This document shows, in pieces, positions 23,204 to 26,473 of a stretch of DNA of 26,473 bases (within the stretch, counting starts at the first letter, position 1; every line of letters starts with the position of its first letter). Source of the stretch: Spirochaeta sp. UBA5339 (lineage in GTDB: Bacteria > Spirochaetota > Spirochaetia > DSM-2461); the NCBI GenBank assembly GCA_002408085.1, contig DHQL01000006.1, positions 1 to 26,473 of the forward strand, written 5' to 3'. Position numbers and translations under genes: made by a program. The notes below the pieces were generated by a model that was not told the origin of the DNA, made no database searches, and worked only from the letters and a program-made list of their open reading frames with translations.

Positions 23204-24220
23204 CTATACAGAATCGCCTTTCACAAGACGGGGGAGAACAACCTTGCTTCTGAACTCAGCCTTTCCACCGCCGGATGAGAGGATCTCCAGTAGCATGGTC
23301 ATGGCCTCCCTGTAGATCAGCGACGGCTGCAGGTCCACCGTGGTAAGACGGAAGGGAAGAGCATAGTTGAAGGGCATATTATCATAGCCGATAAGGGCCA
23401 GATCCTTTCCGGGAGTCAAACCGTGGTTCTGAAGGCACTGTATGACACCGATGGCGGTCATATCATTTACGACTCCCACCGAATCTATTGCTCCCTTTTT
23501 AATATGAGGAATAAGGGTTTCGCAGACAGCATATCCCCCTTCCTTGCCCGGCTCTGTCAGATGAAGGGGTACCTCTTTATCAAAGCCTTCACAGAACCCC
23601 TTATACCGCTGACTGTTCGGAGAATTCAGATCCTGAAGATAGGAGATATAAACAGGGCGGTCAAAGGAGTTCTCCTTAAGATGATCCGCAGCGATCTGCC
23701 CCCCTGCCCTGTTATCTGTACAGCAGCGGTGGTTATTCACATAGGCGGCGGTGTGGTGTGAGATGATCGAAGGAACCGGCAGGGCGGCTGCGGCTGCGGC
23801 CTCCTCTTCGGTATCCACATCGTAGAAGAGTACTCCATCGCTGATCTGCTCCCAGGGGATGTCTTTAAGCTCTTCCGGCGACTTCAGGGTTTTCAGATTC
23901 AGACGGAACATGGAGGACTCCACCACAGAAAGGACTCCGCTCAGGACATCCGTAAAGAACCATTTGGCCACGGGAAAGTCTCCCCAATACCAGGTTCGTC
24001 CCTTCTTCTCAAAGCTCACAAGGGTTATCTGACCCGTTCCCTTCCGCCTGAGGGCGCTGGCCGATTTGTCCGGGGAGTAACCAAGTTCCCGGGCGGCTCT
24101 CAGAACCGCCTCACGCTTGACTGCGGAGACCCGTTCGGGACTGTTATAGACCCTTGATACTGTGGCGCTGCTCACTCCGGCCAGAGCGGCGACCCTGTCT
24201 CTGTTATTTTTCCCAGACAT
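23204..24220 (-). CDS. LacI-family transcriptional regulator, probable repressor of galT-galK
   Basis: A 338-aa regulator. The N-terminal LacI helix-turn-helix is clear: DRVAALAGVSSATVSRVYN (8-26), then the hinge helix SPDKSASALRRKGTG. The rest is a periplasmic-binding-protein-like sugar sensor (e.g. GVVNDMTAIGVIQCLQNHGL, ALIGYDNMPFN, LTTVDLQP). Divergent from galT with a single LacI-type operator between them (24259-24272), so it very likely represses galT-galK and itself. The effector is probably galactose or a related sugar (inference from neighbours). The residues that would select the sugar cannot be read with confidence. No terminator is seen before manA, 64 bp downstream. Confidence 0.92.
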   Translation of the reverse strand: MSGKNNRDRVAALAGVSSATVSRVYNSPERVSAVKREAVLRAARELGYSPDKSASALRRKGTGQITLVSFEKKGRTWYWGDFPVAKWFFTDVLSGVLSVVESSMFRLNLKTLKSPEELKDIPWEQISDGVLFYDVDTEEEAAAAAALPVPSIISHHTAAYVNNHRCCTDNRAGGQIAADHLKENSFDRPVYISYLQDLNSPNSQRYKGFCEGFDKEVPLHLTEPGKEGGYAVCETLIPHIKKGAIDSVGVVNDMTAIGVIQCLQNHGLTPGKDLALIGYDNMPFNYALPFRLTTVDLQPSLIYREAMTMLLEILSSGGGKAEFRSKVVLPRLVKGDSV

Positions 24221-24232
24221 TAAATTCCATCC

Positions 24233-24261
24233 TTGACAAACTCAACCTGCCCCTGTATTGT
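24233..24261 (+). promoter_or_regulatory. Promoter of galT-galK, TTGACA-N17-TATTGT
   Basis: The -35 is a perfect TTGACA (24233-24238), the spacer is 17 bp and the -10 is TATTGT (24256-24261). The predicted start near 24268 falls inside the operator and leaves a leader of about 65 bases, ending in AAGGAG six bases before the galT ATG. Confidence 0.75.
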
Positions 24262-24285
24262 ACTCGTGTACATTCACTTATGCAA
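24257..24285 (-). promoter_or_regulatory. Divergent promoter of the LacI-family gene, TTGCAT-N17-TACAAT
   Basis: On the minus strand the -10 is TACAAT (24257-24262) and the -35 is TTGCAT (24280-24285), 17 bp apart. The -10 lies on top of the galT -10, and the operator fills the rest of the spacer. The -35 is poor (3 of 6), so activity may be low. Confidence 0.5.
24259..24272. promoter_or_regulatory. LacI-type operator TGTACTCGTGTACA
   Basis: A 14-bp site with central CG and arms TGTAC/GTACA, symmetric except for the pair flanking the CG. This is the architecture of LacI-family operators. It overlaps the -10 of galT and the -10/spacer of the divergent repressor gene, so one bound dimer could block both. 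Confidence 0.8.
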
Positions 24286-24332
24286 GACCCTCATTCAGAG
24301 TGTCTCGCCAGAAAGATTTAAAGGAGTATTCC

Positions 24333-25397
24333 ATGAGCGGAAAAATCGACTTTACCGAACACCCTCATAGACGCTACAACCCCTTGAACGGGGAGTGGAT
24401 CAAGGTGTCCCCCCATAGAACAAAAAGACCCTGGAACGGACAGGTTGAAAAACCCAGTCTCGACAAAAAGCCCGAGTTTGATCCCGGCTGCTACCTCTGC
24501 CCCGGCAACGAAAGAGCCGGAGGACACAAAAACCCCGACTACCAGGGAACTTTTGTCTTTGAAAACGACTTCGCCGCCCTGCTGAAGGATACTCCCGCCG
24601 GAGAACTGAACGATGGTCTCTTCCAGGCCCGTTCCGAGAGAGGAATCTGCAAGGTAATCTGCTTCTCCCCCCGCCATGACCTGACCATCAGCCTGATGGA
24701 CCGGGACAAGATCACCGAAGTGGTCAAGACATGGAAGAAGGAATACCAGGAGCTGGGAAGCATCGACTACATCAACCATGTGCAGATCTTCGAGAACAGA
24801 GGAGCCGTAATGGGCTGCTCCAATCCCCATCCCCACGGACAGATCTGGGCGGAAGAGATTATTCCCGACATACCCGCTAAAGAGCAGGAGATGCAGAAGG
24901 CTCATCTTGCCAAAAACGGAACTCCCCTTCTGGTGGAATATGTGAAGAAAGAGCTGGAACTGGGCGAGCGGATCATCTTTGAAAATGACAGCTTTGCCGC
25001 ACTGGTTCCCTTCTGGGCTGTATGGCCCTATGAGGCGATGATTCTTCCCAAAAGACATATCCCCTGCATCAGCGATATGACAGAGGCCGAAGAGGCGGAT
25101 CTCGCCGACGCTCTGAAGAGAATGGGAACCCGTTTCGACAACCTCTTCTCCACAAGCTTCCCCTACTCCATGGGAATCCATCAGGCTCCCACAGATTCAG
25201 AGGAACACGGAGAGTGGCAGATGCATATTCACTACTATCCGCCCCTCCTGCGCTCTGCCACTGTAAAGAAGTTTATGGTCGGCTACGAGATGATGGGCAT
25301 GCCCCAGAGAGACATTACCGCCGAGGGCGCCGCCCTCAGCCTCAGAAACTGTTCTGAAGAGCACTACACTCTGACTCTGGGAGGGGACAATGAATAA
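24333..25397 (+). CDS. galT: Galactose-1-phosphate uridylyltransferase
   Basis: A 354-aa Leloir-pathway enzyme that exchanges galactose 1-phosphate and UDP-glucose to give UDP-galactose and glucose 1-phosphate. Active-site motif GCSNPHPHGQIW places the uridylylated nucleophile at His168, with Gln170 after it. Zinc ligands Cys53, Cys56 (CYLCPGN), His115 and His166 are present. The C-terminal block HIHYYPPLLRS is conserved. Start ATG 24333 is fixed by AAGGAG six bases upstream; the frame stays open further upstream but that includes the promoter. It overlaps galK by 8 bp, so the two are translationally coupled. No epimerase (galE) is in the window. Confidence 0.97.
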   Translation: MSGKIDFTEHPHRRYNPLNGEWIKVSPHRTKRPWNGQVEKPSLDKKPEFDPGCYLCPGNERAGGHKNPDYQGTFVFENDFAALLKDTPAGELNDGLFQARSERGICKVICFSPRHDLTISLMDRDKITEVVKTWKKEYQELGSIDYINHVQIFENRGAVMGCSNPHPHGQIWAEEIIPDIPAKEQEMQKAHLAKNGTPLLVEYVKKELELGERIIFENDSFAALVPFWAVWPYEAMILPKRHIPCISDMTEAEEADLADALKRMGTRFDNLFSTSFPYSMGIHQAPTDSEEHGEWQMHIHYYPPLLRSATVKKFMVGYEMMGMPQRDITAEGAALSLRNCSEEHYTLTLGGDNE

Positions 25398-26473
25398 AGA
25401 TGCCCTGCTGAAACATATAAATGATGGAAAGATGGCCCCCCTCTTTGAAGAGATCTACGGAGAGGAGCTGGCTGAGCTTCAGGCTGCCCGTTACTCCAGC
25501 CTGGTAGAGAAACACACCGAGCTCTACGGTGACAGTGAGATAAGTCTCTTCAGCACCCCCGGCCGCACAGAGCTGGGTGGAAACCATACCGACCACAACA
25601 GAGGCCGTGTACTGGCAGCGTCCATCAACCTGGATACCATTGCGGCAGTCAGTCTCAGCGACAAGCCTGTTGTGATTATCGACTCCGAGGGCTACCCCGC
25701 CGTTGAGGTGGATCTTTCTGACCTCTCCGTCCGCCCCGAAGAAGAGGGAAGGACAGAGGCTCTGGTAAGAGGTATCGCCGCCGGATTTGCGGAAAAAGGG
25801 TATAAGATCGCCGGTTTCCGTGCCAACTCCATAAGCTCTGTTCTCAAGGGATCAGGCCTCAGCTCCTCTGCGGCACTGGAAGTCCTTGTGGGCACAATCT
25901 TCAGCACCCTGTTCAACGATAACATGGTAACCACCACAGAGATCGCCCAGATCGGACAGTACGCCGAGAACAAATACTTCGGCAAACCCTGTGGTCTGAT
26001 GGACCAGGTGGCTTGTGCCAACGGCGGAATTGTGGCCATCGACTTCGGCGATGAGGCAAAACCCGTTATCACTCCCGTTGTATACAACTTCAACAGAGCC
26101 GGATACTCCCTGATGATCGTGGATACCGGGGGCAACCATGCGGACCTGACTCCCGAATACGCAGCCATCCCCACCGAAATGAAGGCAGTTGCCGGAGAGT
26201 TCGGTAAGGATGTATGCCGGGACGTTCCCGAAGAGGATATGCTGAAAGCGGTTCCCGAACTGCGGGAGAAGACCGGTGACAGAGCCATTCTCAGAGCCCT
26301 CCACTTCTACAACGACAACAAGAGGGTCCGCCGGATGGTTGAGGCCCTCAGAGACAACAGAGTCGACGAGTACCTGACCCAGGTCAATGCATCGGGACAC
26401 TCCTCCTTCTGCTTTCTCCAGAATGTCTATGCCAGCAAGGCCCCCGAAGAGCAGGGAATCAGCCTGGCTCTGG
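25390..26473 (+). CDS. galK: Galactokinase, 3' end outside window
   Basis: The first 361 codons of a GHMP-family kinase that phosphorylates galactose at C1. Signature PGRTELGGNHTDHN (57-70) is a variant of the galactokinase box (E. coli has GEHTDYN). The ATP loop is KGSGLSSSAALE (153-164), and CGLMDQVACANGG follows. The frame is open to the right edge. It has a GGGAGG about five bases before ATG 25390 and overlaps galT by 8 bp. Two oddities: an N-terminal extension of about 45 residues before the STPGR motif, and Asn-His in place of Glu-His in the signature. A different GHMP sugar kinase is possible, but the galT coupling favours galactokinase. Confidence 0.92.
   Translation, partial: MNKDALLKHINDGKMAPLFEEIYGEELAELQAARYSSLVEKHTELYGDSEISLFSTPGRTELGGNHTDHNRGRVLAASINLDTIAAVSLSDKPVVIIDSEGYPAVEVDLSDLSVRPEEEGRTEALVRGIAAGFAEKGYKIAGFRANSISSVLKGSGLSSSAALEVLVGTIFSTLFNDNMVTTTEIAQIGQYAENKYFGKPCGLMDQVACANGGIVAIDFGDEAKPVITPVVYNFNRAGYSLMIVDTGGNHADLTPEYAAIPTEMKAVAGEFGKDVCRDVPEEDMLKAVPELREKTGDRAILRALHFYNDNKRVRRMVEALRDNRVDEYLTQVNASGHSSFCFLQNVYASKAPEEQGISLAL

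Noticed and set aside
24318..25181. 287-codon minus-strand open frame opposite galT
   Set aside because: galT is intact, with all active-site residues, promoter and SD on the plus strand; the antisense frame has no support.

Overview
This window looks like chromosomal DNA from a spirochaete (phylum Spirochaetota), most likely a free-living anaerobic member of the Spirochaetaceae. That placement is inferred from gene content: a kinase-less PASTA protein behind def-fmt, a DUF2225 protein, a TPR protein resembling the LA2681-like HEPN family first defined in Leptospira, a flavodiiron protein, and Ala/Gly at the quinolone-contact positions of the topoisomerase A subunit. I could run no database search. 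The DNA is moderately GC-rich, densely coded and almost entirely on the minus strand. Only the lipoprotein gene and galT-galK lie on the plus strand. I see no tRNA, rRNA, insertion sequence, prophage or CRISPR array, and no gene-free stretch exceeds 200 bp.

Layout, left to right. (1) 1-3526, minus: two unrecognised proteins in tandem. One is a large membrane-anchored protein that runs off the left edge; the other is a 502-aa TPR protein with a cysteine cluster and a possible HEPN-like C-terminal half. (2) 3597-4418, plus: a VanY-like (M15B) peptidase lipoprotein, closed by a bidirectional terminator. (3) 4507-6981, minus: def-fmt-PASTA, with its own promoter. (4) 7060-19213, minus: a tightly packed run parE-parC-ompA-like-folP-cdaA-cdaR-acpS-DUF2225-truA-UDG-like-priA. 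Nearly every junction overlaps by 1-26 bp, so it is probably one very long operon joining DNA topology, envelope, folate, c-di-AMP signalling, fatty-acid carrier activation, tRNA modification and DNA repair/restart. (5) 19277-21304, minus: a degenerate TetR-like gene, then (upstream of it) a flavodiiron protein with a strong promoter and its own terminator. (6) 21490-23139, minus: manA followed by a DUF188 gene. (7) 23204-26473: a LacI-family repressor divergent from galT-galK. One near-perfect LacI-type operator overlaps both promoters. galK is cut by the right edge.

Most notable observations: several genes without a Shine-Dalgarno sequence (parE, manA, the TetR-like gene, the lipoprotein) have a -10 hexamer ending 6-8 nt before the start codon, which suggests leaderless transcripts. 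Two distant promoters share identical hexamers at identical spacing. Both topoisomerase subunits carry residues at positions that are quinolone-resistance sites in E. coli. The UDG-like protein keeps its four Fe-S cysteines but has lost the standard catalytic motifs. The least understood part, and the best place to look for a new system, is the pair of genes at the left edge.
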